Shown here: positions 1-9,270 of the stretch, in pieces | Layout of the letters: each line of letters opens with the position of its first letter | How positions within the stretch are numbered: position 1 is the first letter of the stretch | Assembly: GCF_006711645.1 (NCBI RefSeq) | Contig: NZ_CP041247.1 | Coordinates: 4,774,001 to 4,838,000 of the forward strand | Source: Klebsiella electrica | GTDB taxonomy: Bacteria; Pseudomonadota; Gammaproteobacteria; Enterobacterales; Enterobacteriaceae | Reading direction: 5' to 3' | Length of the DNA stretch: 64,000 nt | Notes under the pieces: model-generated | What the model was told of the DNA's origin: nothing | What the model saw: only the letters and a program-made list of their open reading frames with translations | Database searches by the model: none | Program-made: the position numbers and the translations under genes

Positions 1-225
1 AAAGGAGCGGACGGCTTTAATCTGGTTTTCCTGTTTTTGCTGGCCGTCGGCAATCTTCAGAGTGATTCCGCGTTTCGCGGCCTCCTCCTTCGCAACGTTG
101 GTTTCGGCAGCACGCCAGCCGGATTCAGATCCGACCTGCGAAAATCCTACGGTCAGAGGGGCAGCCATTGCCATAGACGACATAGCTGCGGAAACTGCTG
201 TGACAAGAAGTAAGCGCTTCCACAT
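1..225 (-). CDS. ytfQ: Galactofuranose ABC transporter substrate-binding protein YtfQ (5' part only)
   Basis: The 75 codons visible read from an ATG at 225 leftward and run off the window edge without a stop. The product begins MWKRLLLVTAVSAAMSSMAM with a typical signal peptide ending near AMAA, followed by PLTVGFSQVGSESGWR, the start of a periplasmic sugar-binding protein of the ribose-binding type. Known family role: periplasmic binding of galactofuranose for the YtfQRT-YjfF importer. The gene lies divergent from ppa, as in E. coli. The rest of the transporter operon would be left of the window. Confidence 0.9.
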   Translation of the reverse strand, partial: MWKRLLLVTAVSAAMSSMAMAAPLTVGFSQVGSESGWRAAETNVAKEEAAKRGITLKIADGQQKQENQIKAVRSF

Positions 226-290
226 AAAAAAGGTCCTCGTCGGGTTGCTTTGGGTTAAATCGTCATCTGCGAACAAACTATAGACAACTC

Positions 291-317
291 GTGATGTAAC
301 TGAATGCGTTACATCAC
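291..317. promoter_or_regulatory. Perfect inverted repeat upstream of ytfQ, likely operator
   Basis: GTGATGTAAC, seven bases, then GTTACATCAC: ten-base arms with no mismatch, centred about 80 bp upstream of the ytfQ start. It shares the TGTAA half-site core with the second palindrome at 448-467. A regulator binding site is inferred; the protein is not identified. Confidence 0.5.
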
Positions 318-447
318 ACTTCGAAAAAGTAAATTAAATGTTAATTGCCGCGATTTAATCCAGCTGAGAGCAGATAAGGCTTCCCGTAGCTCACGTCTGC
401 CGACGCATGAGGTGAAATTTTTCGCATGTTGAGAAATCAAACAGATG

Positions 448-467
448 CAATGTAAACGGTTACATTG
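448..467. promoter_or_regulatory. GalR/LacI-type operator in the ytfQ-ppa intergenic region
   Basis: CAATGTAAACGGTTACATTG is a near-perfect palindrome with the central CG typical of LacI/GalR-family sites, and it fits the recalled GalR pattern GTGTAANCGNTTNCAC at all but the outer bases. GalR control of the ytfQ operon is reported in E. coli; here it is an inference from sequence. With the inverted repeat at 291-317 it brackets the ytfQ promoter region (centres about 154 bp apart). The remainder of 226-561 shows nothing else clear. Confidence 0.5.
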
Positions 468-561
468 TTTTATTCAGGATGTGGCTATGTTTATGGATTT
501 TCAGGTTGTTTTTCGAGGGTAAATTCTGAGTGATTAGCGGCGGGCAAAATGAAAAGAAGCG

Positions 562-589
562 AAGACATTCGATGCGAGTTGGCTATAAT
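562..589 (+). promoter_or_regulatory. Probable ppa promoter
   Basis: AAGACA at 562-567 and a perfect TATAAT at 584-589 with a 16-bp spacer. The start of transcription would fall about 34 bp before the ppa ATG. Its presence inside the longer reading frame argues against the upstream ATG at 549. Confidence 0.5.
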
Positions 590-629
590 ACCAGGCACTT
601 GTTTGCCATACATTTTAAAGGAAACAGAC

Positions 630-1157
630 ATGAGCTTACTCAACGTACCTGCGGGTAAAGATCTGCCGGAAGATATCTACGTCGTGATCGAGATCCCGGC
701 TAACGCAGACCCAATCAAATACGAAGTCGACAAAGAGAGCGGCGCGCTGTTCGTTGATCGCTTCATGTCCACTGCGATGTTCTATCCGTGCAACTACGGC
801 TATATCAACCACACCCTGTCTCTGGACGGCGACCCGGTTGACGTACTGGTCCCGACGCCGTACCCGCTGGAGCCAGGCTCTGTGATCCGCTGCCGTCCGG
901 TTGGCGTACTGAAGATGACCGACGAATCCGGTGAAGATGCGAAACTGGTTGCCGTACCGCACACCAAGCTGAGCAAAGAGTACGATCACATCAAAGATGT
1001 GAACGACCTGCCGGAACTGCTGAAAGCACAGATCACCCACTTCTTCGAGCACTACAAAGACCTGGAAAAAGGCAAATGGGTGAAAGTTGACGGTTGGGAC
1101 AATGCTGAAGCGGCTAAAGCTGAAATCATTGCTTCCTTCGAGCGCGCTAAGAAGTAA
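630..1157 (+). CDS. ppa: Inorganic pyrophosphatase
   Basis: Soluble family I pyrophosphatase that hydrolyses PPi to two phosphates in the cytoplasm and so pulls nucleic-acid, protein and CoA-ester synthesis forward. The 175-residue product has the family signature DGDPVD with its metal-binding aspartates, plus the conserved stretch FYPCNYGYI. The start at 630 ([11 protein letters not shown]) is preceded by AAAGGAAA and gives the usual length for the family; an in-frame ATG at 549 lies upstream of the promoter and was rejected. The gene ends in a strong terminator and is followed by the tandem repeat block. It is divergent from ytfQ. Confidence 0.98.
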   Translation: MSLLNVPAGKDLPEDIYVVIEIPANADPIKYEVDKESGALFVDRFMSTAMFYPCNYGYINHTLSLDGDPVDVLVPTPYPLEPGSVIRCRPVGVLKMTDESGEDAKLVAVPHTKLSKEYDHIKDVNDLPELLKAQITHFFEHYKDLEKGKWVKVDGWDNAEAAKAEIIASFERAKK

Positions 1158-1180
1158 TTCTGCCGCACTCAGATTATCGA

Positions 1181-1206
1181 AAACACCGCCTCAGGGCGGT
1201 GTTTTT
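1181..1206 (+). terminator. Rho-independent terminator of ppa
   Basis: Stem AAACACCGCC / GGCGGTGTTT around a TCAG tetraloop, running into a T-rich tail, 24 bp after the ppa stop. Confidence 0.9.
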
Positions 1207-1227
1207 GCTTATGGCCCGGAGCCATCT

Positions 1228-1260
1228 CCCGGGTGGCGGCTAACGCCTTACCCGGGCTAC
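1228..1260. repeat. REP (palindromic) element
   Basis: CCCGGGTGGCGGCTAACGCC followed by TTACCCGGGCTAC has the layout of an enterobacterial REP: GC-rich arms, GGCGGCTAACGCC centre and a trailing CTAC. It sits directly before the tandem block and is probably its founder or boundary. Confidence 0.7.
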
Positions 1261-1299
1261 AACTCCCCCACAGGCGATAAAGCCAGGCACCGCACCCGC

Positions 1300-2295
1300 G
1301 TAGCCCCGGTAAGCACAGCGCCACCGGGGAGCAAACGGCGCCAGTGCCACAGGCCCGCCCGCAGGCAATGCGCCAGGCGATCAAGCCAGACACCGCACCA
1401 TGCCCGTAGCCCCGGTAAGCACAGCGCCACCGGGGAGCAAACGGCGCCAGTGCCACAGGCCCGCCCGCAGGCAATACGCCAGGCGATCAAGCCAGATACC
1501 GCACCCACCCGTAGCCCCGGTAAGCACAGCGCCATCGGGGAGCAAACGGCGCCAGTGCCACAGGCCCGCCCGCAGGCAATACGCCAGGTGAAAATCCCCA
1601 ACACCGCACCCACCCGTAGCCCCGGTAAGCGCAGCGCCACCGGGGAGCAAACGGCGCCAGTGCCACAGGCCCCCCGCGGGCAATACGCCAGGCGATAAAG
1701 CCAGGCACCGCACCCACCCGTAGCCCCGGTAAGCACAGCGCCTCCGGGGAGCAAACGACGCCAGTGCCACAGGCCCGCCCGCAGGCAATACGCCAGGCGA
1801 TCAAGCCAGGCACCGCACCCACGTAGCCCCGGTAAGCACAGCGCCACCGGGGAGCAAACGGCGCCAGTGCCACAGGCCCCCCGCAGGCAATACGCCAGGC
1901 GATCAAGCCAGACACCGCACCACCCGTAGCCCCGGTAAGCACAGCGCCACCGGGGAGTAAACGGCGCCAGTGCCACAGGCCCCCCGCGGGCAATACGCCA
2001 GGCGATCAAGCCAGACACCGCACCACCCGTAGCCCCGGTAAGCACAGCGCCACCGGGGAGTAAACGGCGCCAGTGCCACAGGCCCCCCGCGGGCAATGCG
2101 CCAGGCGCTCAAGCCAGACACCGCACCCACCCGTAGCCCCGGTAAGCGCAGCGCCACCGGGGAGCAAACGGCGCCAGCACCACAGGCCCGCCCGCAGGCA
2201 ATACGCCAGGCGCTCAAGCCAGGCACCGCACCCACGTAGCCCCGGTAAGCGCAGCGCCACCGGGGAGCAAACGACGCCAGTGCCACAGGCCCGCC
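1300..2295. repeat. Tandem array of ten REP-containing units of 103-106 bp
   Basis: The phrase GTAGCCCCGGTAAGC recurs at 1300, 1406, 1511, 1616, 1720, 1823, 1926, 2029, 2133 and 2236, so unit lengths are 106, 105, 105, 104, 103, 103, 103, 104 and 103 bp with a shortened last unit. Each unit has a hairpin-forming REP-like part (CCCCGGT ... ACCGGGG) and a GC-rich spacer with CAGTGCCACAGGCCCGCC and CGCCAGGCGATCAAGCCAG. Length changes lie mainly in the CACCCACCC linker; unit 4 has a diverged spacer around 1589-1603. The block lies between the convergent genes ppa and ytfP. Long open frames on both strands are by-products of high GC and are not maintained across units whose length is not a multiple of three. 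Confidence 0.95.
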
Positions 2296-2317
2296 CTACC
2301 AGCCCGGTCAATAAGCT

Positions 2318-2366
2318 TTTTTATGTCTGCCATTGACCTGTACCGGGTGAATGACAGACATAAAAA
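2318..2366. repeat. Long inverted repeat between tandem array and ytfP
   Basis: Arms 2318-2334 and 2350-2366 are 17 bp, 16 of 17 complementary (TTTTTATGTCTGCCATT and its partner ending CAGACATAAAAA), around a 15-base loop. The T run precedes rather than follows the stem in either direction, so it is not a standard terminator. It abuts the ytfP terminator. Confidence 0.7.
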
Positions 2367-2390
2367 CAACGCCACCCGAAGGTGGCGTTG
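2361..2390 (-). terminator. Terminator of the tamA-tamB-ytfP operon
   Basis: Reading leftward, stem CAACGCCACC / GGTGGCGTTG closed by a TTCG loop and followed by TTTTTA, directly after the ytfP stop. Confidence 0.9.
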
Positions 2391-2396
2391 CCGTGG

Positions 2397-2741
2397 TTAA
2401 TACTGGTCTCTGTCTAACCAGTTGCCGTTTTCTATCAGCGTAAAGCCCTCAACGGGGCGCTGATAGACATACATCCATGCGCTGCCATAAGGCGTCTGGA
2501 TCAGGTGACGTGCGTACTCACCACCCTTGGTGCGCAGCGCGTCCAGTTCGGCCAGCGTTGATGCGTCAATACGATACACTTCACCATGTACTGTGCCTTC
2601 GCCCGGCACCGCGCCTGGATAGTGGCCCAGGCTGTACAGCTGATAATCGTTGACACTATGATCGCCCAGCCACTGAGCGTTGGTCATCCAGTGGCTGTTG
2701 CCTTGTTTGCGTCGTAAACTGCCGTAAACAAATATTCGCAT
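2397..2741 (-). CDS. ytfP: Gamma-glutamylcyclotransferase-family protein YtfP
   Basis: A 114-residue AIG2/GGCT-like protein. It opens MRIFVYGSLRRKQGN, where YGSL is the loop conserved in the gamma-glutamylcyclotransferase fold, and carries the DALRTKGGEYAR region that supplies the family acid residue. The physiological substrate of YtfP is not established. The start is two bases after the tamB stop, so it is the last gene of the tamA-tamB-ytfP operon and may be translationally coupled. No signal peptide is seen; a cytoplasmic place is likely. Confidence 0.92.
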   Translation of the reverse strand: MRIFVYGSLRRKQGNSHWMTNAQWLGDHSVNDYQLYSLGHYPGAVPGEGTVHGEVYRIDASTLAELDALRTKGGEYARHLIQTPYGSAWMYVYQRPVEGFTLIENGNWLDRDQY

Positions 2742-2743
2742 TG

Positions 2744-5700
2744 CTAAAACTCAAACTGATAGAGCAAATCGAGAGCCTGGCCTACGCCAGACACCGCTTC
2801 CAGATATAGCTTAGGCATCAGGCGATAGCGTAACGTCAACGTCGCCAGGGAATCAAAGATCCCTACCCCATATTTTACCTGCAGACCCGGCAGCACATAG
2901 CCGCTGACCACCACCTGGGAGGAGTCGCCCACTCCCTCGGTATCCAGCGCCAGATTGCTTACGCCAAAAGTCTCGCCGATTTTACCCACAACCTGACCAC
3001 TTTGTGCAACCCCCATACCAATAAGCATTGAGGTCATTGCGGCGCTATCGCTCTGTCCGCTGCTTAAACCCTGCCCTCGCAGCAGGTAAGAAAGCGCTTC
3101 TTGCTGCGACATAACCGGGTCAGAGAAAATCTCTGCTTTCGGCTGATCGGCCGAGCCGGTCACGCGAACGCCAGCGATCACGTCGTTTTCTGTCGCATCC
3201 GGGTTGCGAATGGCTTCGATATTCAACAGCGGTTGATCCGGCGGACCGGAGAACAGCAGCTCGCCTTTACGCACAATCAGGTCCTGACCGTAGGCATGGA
3301 AGCGACCTTCCGGGATGTTAATCTGCCCGTTCAGGCCCAGCCCCTGTTTATCCTGAGCCACTTTTAAATCGCCGGTCAGACGCGCTTTCAGACCAAAGGC
3401 GTCGAGACGAACGTTGTTGCCAACGTGAATCGTCAGGTTACTGTTGATAGGGATACCGGCGCTCTGCTGCTTGATAGGCTGCAGATTTTTATCCAGCATC
3501 ACTTCATCAGAAGAGACCCCAACGGCGCTCTCCGGCACTTCATTAACCACGATACGTGCCCAGGGGACATCAACGCGACCATCCAGGCTAAATAAACTCG
3601 GCGTAGCGGTAAAGACGACGTCCGGTGACACGTCCAGACGCACCATCGGCGGCACGGTAATCCGCACCCGGCTACCTTTGGCGGCTACCTGCGCCCGCCA
3701 GTTGTCGATCTGAGTCCAGTCGGCGTTGCCGCTCAGGCTGATTTGGCCCTGTTTGGTATTCACGGTGCCCTGCAGCGTTGAGCGGGTGCCGTTGAAATTC
3801 ATCGCCAGCTGGCTCGGCTGCATATCAAACGGCATAAAGTTGCCGTCAACCTCCACACCGTTCAGCTGCATTTGACCGTACAGCTGCGGGCTCTGTACAT
3901 CGCCGCCGAGGCGCAGGTTGGCATTGAGCTTCCCTTGCGCCTTCTCTCCCCGGGCGAAGATCGGGTTAATCATCGCCAGCGAGAAGTTATTGATATTCAC
4001 ATTACCGCCGAGGTTGCGGCGCCCCTGCGGGTCGGTAACCTGAACCTGCCCATCCAGCTGACCGTTGTTGGTCAGGCGAATCAGCCAGCCGAGCTGCGCA
4101 CGGTTGTTATGCAGATCGGCCGTCAGGTTCAGCGTGTCGAAGGCCACCGGCAGCGGCGCATCGTTGACCGTCTGGGTGACTTTGACATTGCGACCGTTCA
4201 GCGTCACTTTACCCTGCGGCAGCCCCTCTTTGGTGGTGTCCCAACTGACATCCGCATTGCCGCTGAATACGCCGCTGGCCTGGGTCGCCTCCGGCATAAA
4301 CGGCTTCAGCATCGCCAGATCAAAGCGGTTAAGATTGACGAGCGCCCGTCCGCTGGCGCCAGCATCGATGGCCTGCGGCACGCATAGCTCAGCATTCGGG
4401 TTAGTCCAGCAGTGCGGCCCGATACTGATTTTCTGCTCGCGATTACGGTAATCCAGCGCGATGGCACGCGTCAGGGAGACCGGACCAACCGGCGTCTGGA
4501 AGCGGGTATTGCTCAGCGTCCCTTTCCAGCGTTCCTCTTTACGATCGAAGCTCCCCGCGAGCGACAGCTGCCCGGAAACCGGATCGCCCTGCACTTTCAG
4601 CTGCAGGTCGTGTTGCTTCTCGTTCCCTTTGGCATTGAGCTGCACCAGACTGATATTGACGCCCGGCTGGCTGATCCGCTCAACGCGCACATCAAGATTG
4701 CCGCCGATCTGGTCGCTGGACTTCACATCACCCTTGACGTTGACCTGAGCGATGGCCAGCTCCTGCCAGCGCAGGGCGCGGGCGGTGATATCCGCCAGCA
4801 GCTGCGGTGCATCAACGGTGCCGCGCACCTTCAGCAGCCCCTTCGCCGTGCCGCCAAGGCCTGGCAGAGCATTGTCCAGATTAGGCGCATCGATGGTGGC
4901 ATCAAGATTCAGATCTTTAACCCCCAGCTCGCCTTTCACCTCGGCGCTGTTCTTACCCAGCGCCAGGTGCAGCCCGGGGATTTTCCACTGCATGTAGCTG
5001 TTACCCTGCAATGAACCGCTGACATCGACCTTATTCTGCTTAACGTTACCGGTGATTTTCAGCTCCGGTACCGACATCTGCCAGCTTCCACCGTACAGGC
5101 TGCCCTGAGTTTTAATCATCCCGTTCAGCTTCGACGGCCAGTCCGGGACCTCTTTGGCGGTGTTGATGCCGTCGAGCGTCAGCTCGCCGCGCCAGCTGAT
5201 GGCCTGCTGCCAGTCCAGCAGCGCTTTCAGTTCAGTTTTCCCCTCCAGCGCCGCAACGGTCAGCTTATCGAGGTTAACCTGCTGTTCGTTCCCTTTGGCG
5301 TTGAGGGTGATTTTCGCCGGCGGCAGCGATGGCCCCTTCACCGCGGTACTGAACGCCATGGTGTAGTCGGTCATCTTGCCGTTAAACTTCAGCAGCACAT
5401 CGTCGGCCTGGAACTGTTTTTCGCCGCTGAACGGCCAGTACAGCTGTTTACTCTTCAGTTCCATATTCAACGGCAGTCCGGCTTCCGCCAGCTGCGCGTC
5501 AGCACGTAATGTCATCGCCACGGAACCGGCTAAATCCACGCCGATCTCCAGTTTTTTACGCACTTCGCCGCCGACGGTCAGCTTCACCTTCTCGCCTTTC
5601 AGCGGATCGATGTTCAGCGTACTGTTGAGGGTGATGTCCACCGGCCAGTTGTCCTGCAGCTGCGCGGTGCCCGATGCAGTGACCTTGCCCTGATCGGAGT

Positions 5701-6520
5701 CGATATCCAGGGTATCCAGCCGCATTTTCCCGTCGATACTGCTGACTTTCAGCAGCATGTTGTAGACGGTCATATCGGTATCGCCGGTGACGCGCAGCTG
5801 CTCTCCGCGGAACGACTGGATATTCAGGTTCAGCGGCAGATGCACGTCGGCCATCTCCGGCAGCACCGGCCGGGAGAACAGCGCTTTCATCGTCTCGCCG
5901 AGCGGTTTTTCTTCCGGTTTCGGATTGTCGATCTTCGGTTCAACGACCTGCTCTTGCGCCACTTTTGCTACTTTCGGCAATGCGATAAGCAGCCCCTGCA
6001 GCGAGGTTGGCGTCAGGGTCAGATTCTTCTCCTGCCAGTTCAGACCGGTGGCGAAGTCGCGCAGCGAAACGGCGGTATCGTCAATTTTGACGTTGACGTT
6101 ATGCAGCGCCACCCGGCTCAGAGTGATGGGATAAGGCGTGGAGAGATTCAGCGGGCCGCTATCTTCTTCTTTAACCGGCGCCGCCGGCGGCATCTTGCTG
6201 GTGTCGATCGCCACGTAGATATCGCGCAGCGAAATATCGTTGACGCACAGGCTGCTGTCCCACAGGCAGCGCAGCCTGACGCCGAGGTGGAACTGACCAG
6301 CGGTGACCGCGACGCCCGGCTGTTCAAAGCGTACGTTTTGCAGCGTCAGATCACGCCAGCCGCCGGTCACCTTGCCGATTTCCAGTCCGGGAACCCAGCG
6401 GTCCGCCGCCTTCAGCACCAGATGCAGGCCGCTGGTCGTGCCGACGAGGAATGCGACCGTCCCCAGCAGCAGGACCAAAAAGATCAGTACCCCGAGGCTT
6501 ATCTTCTTCCATAAACTCAT
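2744..6520 (-). CDS. tamB: Translocation and assembly module inner-membrane protein TamB
   Basis: A 1258-residue AsmA-like protein of the TamB/YtfN family. An N-terminal anchor (about residues 7-29, [17 protein letters not shown]) is followed by a very long periplasmic part rich in beta strands and a C-terminal DUF490 domain ending in a YQFEF-type aromatic tail. Known role: spans the periplasm, partners TamA in the outer membrane, and is implicated in outer-membrane protein assembly and in phospholipid transport to the outer membrane with YhdP and YdbH. The start codon overlaps the tamA stop by four bases (ATGA), so the pair is translationally coupled. Length matches the E. coli protein (1259). 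Confidence 0.97.
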   Translation of the reverse strand: MSLWKKISLGVLIFLVLLLGTVAFLVGTTSGLHLVLKAADRWVPGLEIGKVTGGWRDLTLQNVRFEQPGVAVTAGQFHLGVRLRCLWDSSLCVNDISLRDIYVAIDTSKMPPAAPVKEEDSGPLNLSTPYPITLSRVALHNVNVKIDDTAVSLRDFATGLNWQEKNLTLTPTSLQGLLIALPKVAKVAQEQVVEPKIDNPKPEEKPLGETMKALFSRPVLPEMADVHLPLNLNIQSFRGEQLRVTGDTDMTVYNMLLKVSSIDGKMRLDTLDIDSDQGKVTASGTAQLQDNWPVDITLNSTLNIDPLKGEKVKLTVGGEVRKKLEIGVDLAGSVAMTLRADAQLAEAGLPLNMELKSKQLYWPFSGEKQFQADDVLLKFNGKMTDYTMAFSTAVKGPSLPPAKITLNAKGNEQQVNLDKLTVAALEGKTELKALLDWQQAISWRGELTLDGINTAKEVPDWPSKLNGMIKTQGSLYGGSWQMSVPELKITGNVKQNKVDVSGSLQGNSYMQWKIPGLHLALGKNSAEVKGELGVKDLNLDATIDAPNLDNALPGLGGTAKGLLKVRGTVDAPQLLADITARALRWQELAIAQVNVKGDVKSSDQIGGNLDVRVERISQPGVNISLVQLNAKGNEKQHDLQLKVQGDPVSGQLSLAGSFDRKEERWKGTLSNTRFQTPVGPVSLTRAIALDYRNREQKISIGPHCWTNPNAELCVPQAIDAGASGRALVNLNRFDLAMLKPFMPEATQASGVFSGNADVSWDTTKEGLPQGKVTLNGRNVKVTQTVNDAPLPVAFDTLNLTADLHNNRAQLGWLIRLTNNGQLDGQVQVTDPQGRRNLGGNVNINNFSLAMINPIFARGEKAQGKLNANLRLGGDVQSPQLYGQMQLNGVEVDGNFMPFDMQPSQLAMNFNGTRSTLQGTVNTKQGQISLSGNADWTQIDNWRAQVAAKGSRVRITVPPMVRLDVSPDVVFTATPSLFSLDGRVDVPWARIVVNEVPESAVGVSSDEVMLDKNLQPIKQQSAGIPINSNLTIHVGNNVRLDAFGLKARLTGDLKVAQDKQGLGLNGQINIPEGRFHAYGQDLIVRKGELLFSGPPDQPLLNIEAIRNPDATENDVIAGVRVTGSADQPKAEIFSDPVMSQQEALSYLLRGQGLSSGQSDSAAMTSMLIGMGVAQSGQVVGKIGETFGVSNLALDTEGVGDSSQVVVSGYVLPGLQVKYGVGIFDSLATLTLRYRLMPKLYLEAVSGVGQALDLLYQFEF

Positions 6521-8250
6521 AATTCAGGCCCCAGACCGATGTAAAACTGTAAACCGTGCTCATCTTTGTCGCCGACCGGCGCGGCAATATCCAGCTTGAT
6601 CGGGCCAACCGGTGACTGCCAGCGCACGCCGACGCCGGTGCCGGTTTTAAAATTGCTTTTACGGATATCGCTCACCGCTTCGCCGCTGTCAACGAAGACT
6701 GCGCCCCACCATTTTCCGCTGACGTTGTACTGATACTCCAGCGAACCGGTCGCCAGCTTCGAGGCCCCCATCAGTTTGCCATCGTCATCCCTCGGCGAGA
6801 TCGATTTGTATTTATAGCCGCGAATACTGCGGTCGCCACCGGCAAAGAAACGCAGATCCGGCGGGACCTTGTTGAAATTATCGGCTTCAATCCAGCCGAG
6901 GTTGCCGCGCACCACAAAACGGTGGCGATCGTAGAGCGTGCGGATCCACACATCCTGCGCCTGGGCGACGATGAAGTTAATATCCGAGCCCCACATGGTG
7001 TTGGAGTAGTCCACCGAATAGCGCTGGGAGTCGCCCCAGGTCGGCATCAGGCCACCGCGGGAGCGGGTACGGTTGACCGACACCCCGGGATAGATAAGCA
7101 TTGTGGTGTTGGTGACGTTAGCCTGAGTAAAGTGGTCGAGGCTCCAGCGCAGGTTCAGCGCGCGCTGCCAGCCGCTCGACATCTCCCAAAAACGCGATAC
7201 CCCGAGGGTCGTGGAGTCGGCTTTCGTATCGTTAAGATCCGTACGTTTAAAGCCGCCCTGCATCAGGTAGTATTGCTCCAGCGGACTTTTTAACAGCGGC
7301 ACTTTATAGCTGAAATCAAGCTGCTGTTCAGGAGCGGAAAGGCTGAGACTGGAAGTCAGGCTATGCCCGTAGGAGTTCATCCACGGCTTTCTCCACGTCC
7401 CTTTGATGCGCGGCCCGACGTCGGTTGAGTAGCCGACCCCGGTTTCAACGGTATTCTCTTTACGCGGGGAGACTACGCCCTGCAAAGGCAGAACTTTAGT
7501 CTGTCGGGACTTTTCAAACTGCGGCGCCACAACCACGGAGCTGAACCAGCCGGTTGCCGCCAGCCGGCGGTTGAGTTCCGCCAGATCCTGCGAGGTGTAG
7601 TAGTCGCCCTGTTTGAACGGCACCAGATTTTGCAGATATTCGTCACGAATTTGCGAGCCTTCAAAAGTGACCGGACCAAAGCGATAGCGTTCGCCGCTGT
7701 TGTAGTCGATATCCCAGAAGGCCTGATGGCGGTCGAGAGAAACGCCAAGTTGGCTTTTAATGAATTCGCTGTCAAAGTAGCCCTTACGCAGCGCAACCCG
7801 CGTGAGCGAGCTCTTGAAGCTGTCATAATCGCCATGATCGAGGACGGTGCCGATAGCCGGGCGGTTTTTTAACAAATCCAGGTAGTCGCGGTCGGTGCGC
7901 GCACCGCCCCGCAGAATGACTTCCGTGCCGCCAATACGTACCGGTTCACCTGGCGTGACTTTGGCAATCAGCACCTGTCGGCCTTTTTTCGGCGGCGGAC
8001 GGAGGTCGAAAACGATTGTCGGTTCGTAGTACCCCAGGGCCTTCAACCCTTCGCGAATCGCATCATCAACGCGCGCACGAAAGCGGCGATCCGGCGTGAC
8101 TTCGTCGCTCTGGATCGTAGAAAGTTGAGCCCGGACGTTTTTTTCCAGCTCCCCGGATAACCCCTCAACCTGCAAACGCACGCTCGCGGCGCTAGCGATC
8201 CCGCTGACCAGCAAGAGGCTGGTGATACATAACTGGCGGATTTGTAGCAC
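6517..8250 (-). CDS. tamA: Translocation and assembly module outer-membrane protein TamA
   Basis: A 577-residue Omp85-family protein: signal peptide ending at [10 protein letters not shown], three POTRA-type domains (roughly residues 25-265) and a C-terminal beta barrel containing the [11 protein letters not shown] motif, the Omp85 loop-6 RGY/F signature. It forms the TAM complex with TamB, encoded next and overlapping by four bases. It is divergent from msrA across 209 bp that must hold both promoters; no strong consensus boxes stand out there. Confidence 0.97.
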   Translation of the reverse strand: MLQIRQLCITSLLLVSGIASAASVRLQVEGLSGELEKNVRAQLSTIQSDEVTPDRRFRARVDDAIREGLKALGYYEPTIVFDLRPPPKKGRQVLIAKVTPGEPVRIGGTEVILRGGARTDRDYLDLLKNRPAIGTVLDHGDYDSFKSSLTRVALRKGYFDSEFIKSQLGVSLDRHQAFWDIDYNSGERYRFGPVTFEGSQIRDEYLQNLVPFKQGDYYTSQDLAELNRRLAATGWFSSVVVAPQFEKSRQTKVLPLQGVVSPRKENTVETGVGYSTDVGPRIKGTWRKPWMNSYGHSLTSSLSLSAPEQQLDFSYKVPLLKSPLEQYYLMQGGFKRTDLNDTKADSTTLGVSRFWEMSSGWQRALNLRWSLDHFTQANVTNTTMLIYPGVSVNRTRSRGGLMPTWGDSQRYSVDYSNTMWGSDINFIVAQAQDVWIRTLYDRHRFVVRGNLGWIEADNFNKVPPDLRFFAGGDRSIRGYKYKSISPRDDDGKLMGASKLATGSLEYQYNVSGKWWGAVFVDSGEAVSDIRKSNFKTGTGVGVRWQSPVGPIKLDIAAPVGDKDEHGLQFYIGLGPEL

Positions 8251-8459
8251 GTTTTCTCCTGAATATCCTTGTTTCCCCCCGAAGGAAACGAAAGCGCCGT
8301 TCCACGGCTTAATAAACCCCCAACGACTTAGGGTTGAAAAAGAAACGCTAAACCAAATAATTCTTATGTTTAAATCTAGACGTATCGGGCATGTTTATTG
8401 TGTAAAAAGACACGCTTCGTTACAACCTTAACCACGACTTATGTTTTGAGAGGCCAACC

Positions 8460-9098
8460 GTGAGTCTATTTGATAAAACGCATCTTGTCGCCCAGGCGGA
8501 TGCGCTGCCAGGACGCAACACCCCTATGCCAGTGGCAACACTCCACGCTGTCAATGGCCACTCCATGACCAACGTCCCGGACGGGATGGCGGTTGCCCTG
8601 TTCGCGATGGGCTGTTTCTGGGGCGTTGAGCGTCTGTTCTGGCAGTTGCCTGGCGTCTACAGCACCGCCGCGGGCTATACCGGCGGCTATACGCCGAACC
8701 CGACCTACCGTGAAGTCTGTACCGGCAATACCGGCCATGCTGAAGCCGTACGCGTCGTGTACGATCCGCAGATCATCAGCTACGCGCAGCTGTTGCAGGT
8801 GTTCTGGGAAAATCACGATCCGGCCCAGGGCATGCAGCAGGGCAATGATCATGGCACCCAGTATCGCTCCGCCCTCTATCCGTTGACTCCAGAGCAGGAT
8901 CAAGCGGCGAAGGCCAGTCTGGCGCGTTTCCAGGCCGCTATGCGCGATGCCAACGACACGCGCGTCATCACCACGGAAATTGCCTCGGCGAAGCCGTTTT
9001 ACTACGCTGAGGACGATCATCAGCAGTACCTGCACAAAAACCCGTACGGCTACTGCGGTATCGGAGGCATTGGCGTCTGCTTGCCGCCGCAGGCATAA
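8460..9098 (+). CDS. msrA: Peptide methionine (S)-S-oxide reductase
   Basis: Thioredoxin-dependent repair enzyme that reduces the S epimer of methionine sulfoxide in proteins. The 212-residue product carries the MsrA active site GCFWG (catalytic Cys52) and the C-terminal recycling cysteines in [14 protein letters not shown]. The start is GTG at 8460, preceded by a weak GAGAGG; this gives the E. coli length and Cys position. It stands alone, divergent from tamA and followed by a terminator. Confidence 0.96.
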   Translation: MSLFDKTHLVAQADALPGRNTPMPVATLHAVNGHSMTNVPDGMAVALFAMGCFWGVERLFWQLPGVYSTAAGYTGGYTPNPTYREVCTGNTGHAEAVRVVYDPQIISYAQLLQVFWENHDPAQGMQQGNDHGTQYRSALYPLTPEQDQAAKASLARFQAAMRDANDTRVITTEIASAKPFYYAEDDHQQYLHKNPYGYCGIGGIGVCLPPQA

Positions 9099-9176
9099 TA
9101 CCGTTTAGCACTAAGGTGAATAATTAACGCTCTGGCGGCTTTACAGTCGCTTACGCTATACTAGCTGGTGTTATAG

Positions 9177-9206
9177 CCGGTCCAGAGCCTTCGGACCGGT
9201 TTTTTA
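9177..9206 (+). terminator. Terminator of msrA
   Basis: CCGGTCC, a nine-base loop, GGACCGG and seven Ts. It lies 65 bp before paeA, so part of the paeA leader could overlap it. Confidence 0.85.
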
Positions 9207-9270
9207 TGTATTCCACTATAGCGTTATCAACTTCCCTTCCGAGGATCTGGCCTCAACGGCTGGATAAACT

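Noticed and set aside
549..629. N-terminal extension of ppa by 27 residues
   Set aside because: The ppa promoter with TATAAT at 584-589 lies inside it, and the start at 630 has a good ribosome-binding site and gives the family length.
1300..2295. CRISPR array
   Set aside because: Units are about 104 bp with nearly identical sequence throughout; there are no unique spacers between short repeats, and no cas genes.
1257..2311. Long repetitive reading frames (Ala/Gly/Trp/Arg-rich) on both strands across the REP array
   Set aside because: They follow from high GC and the repeat. Unit lengths of 103, 104 and 106 shift the frame between copies, there is no ribosome-binding site, and frames on both strands mirror the same DNA.
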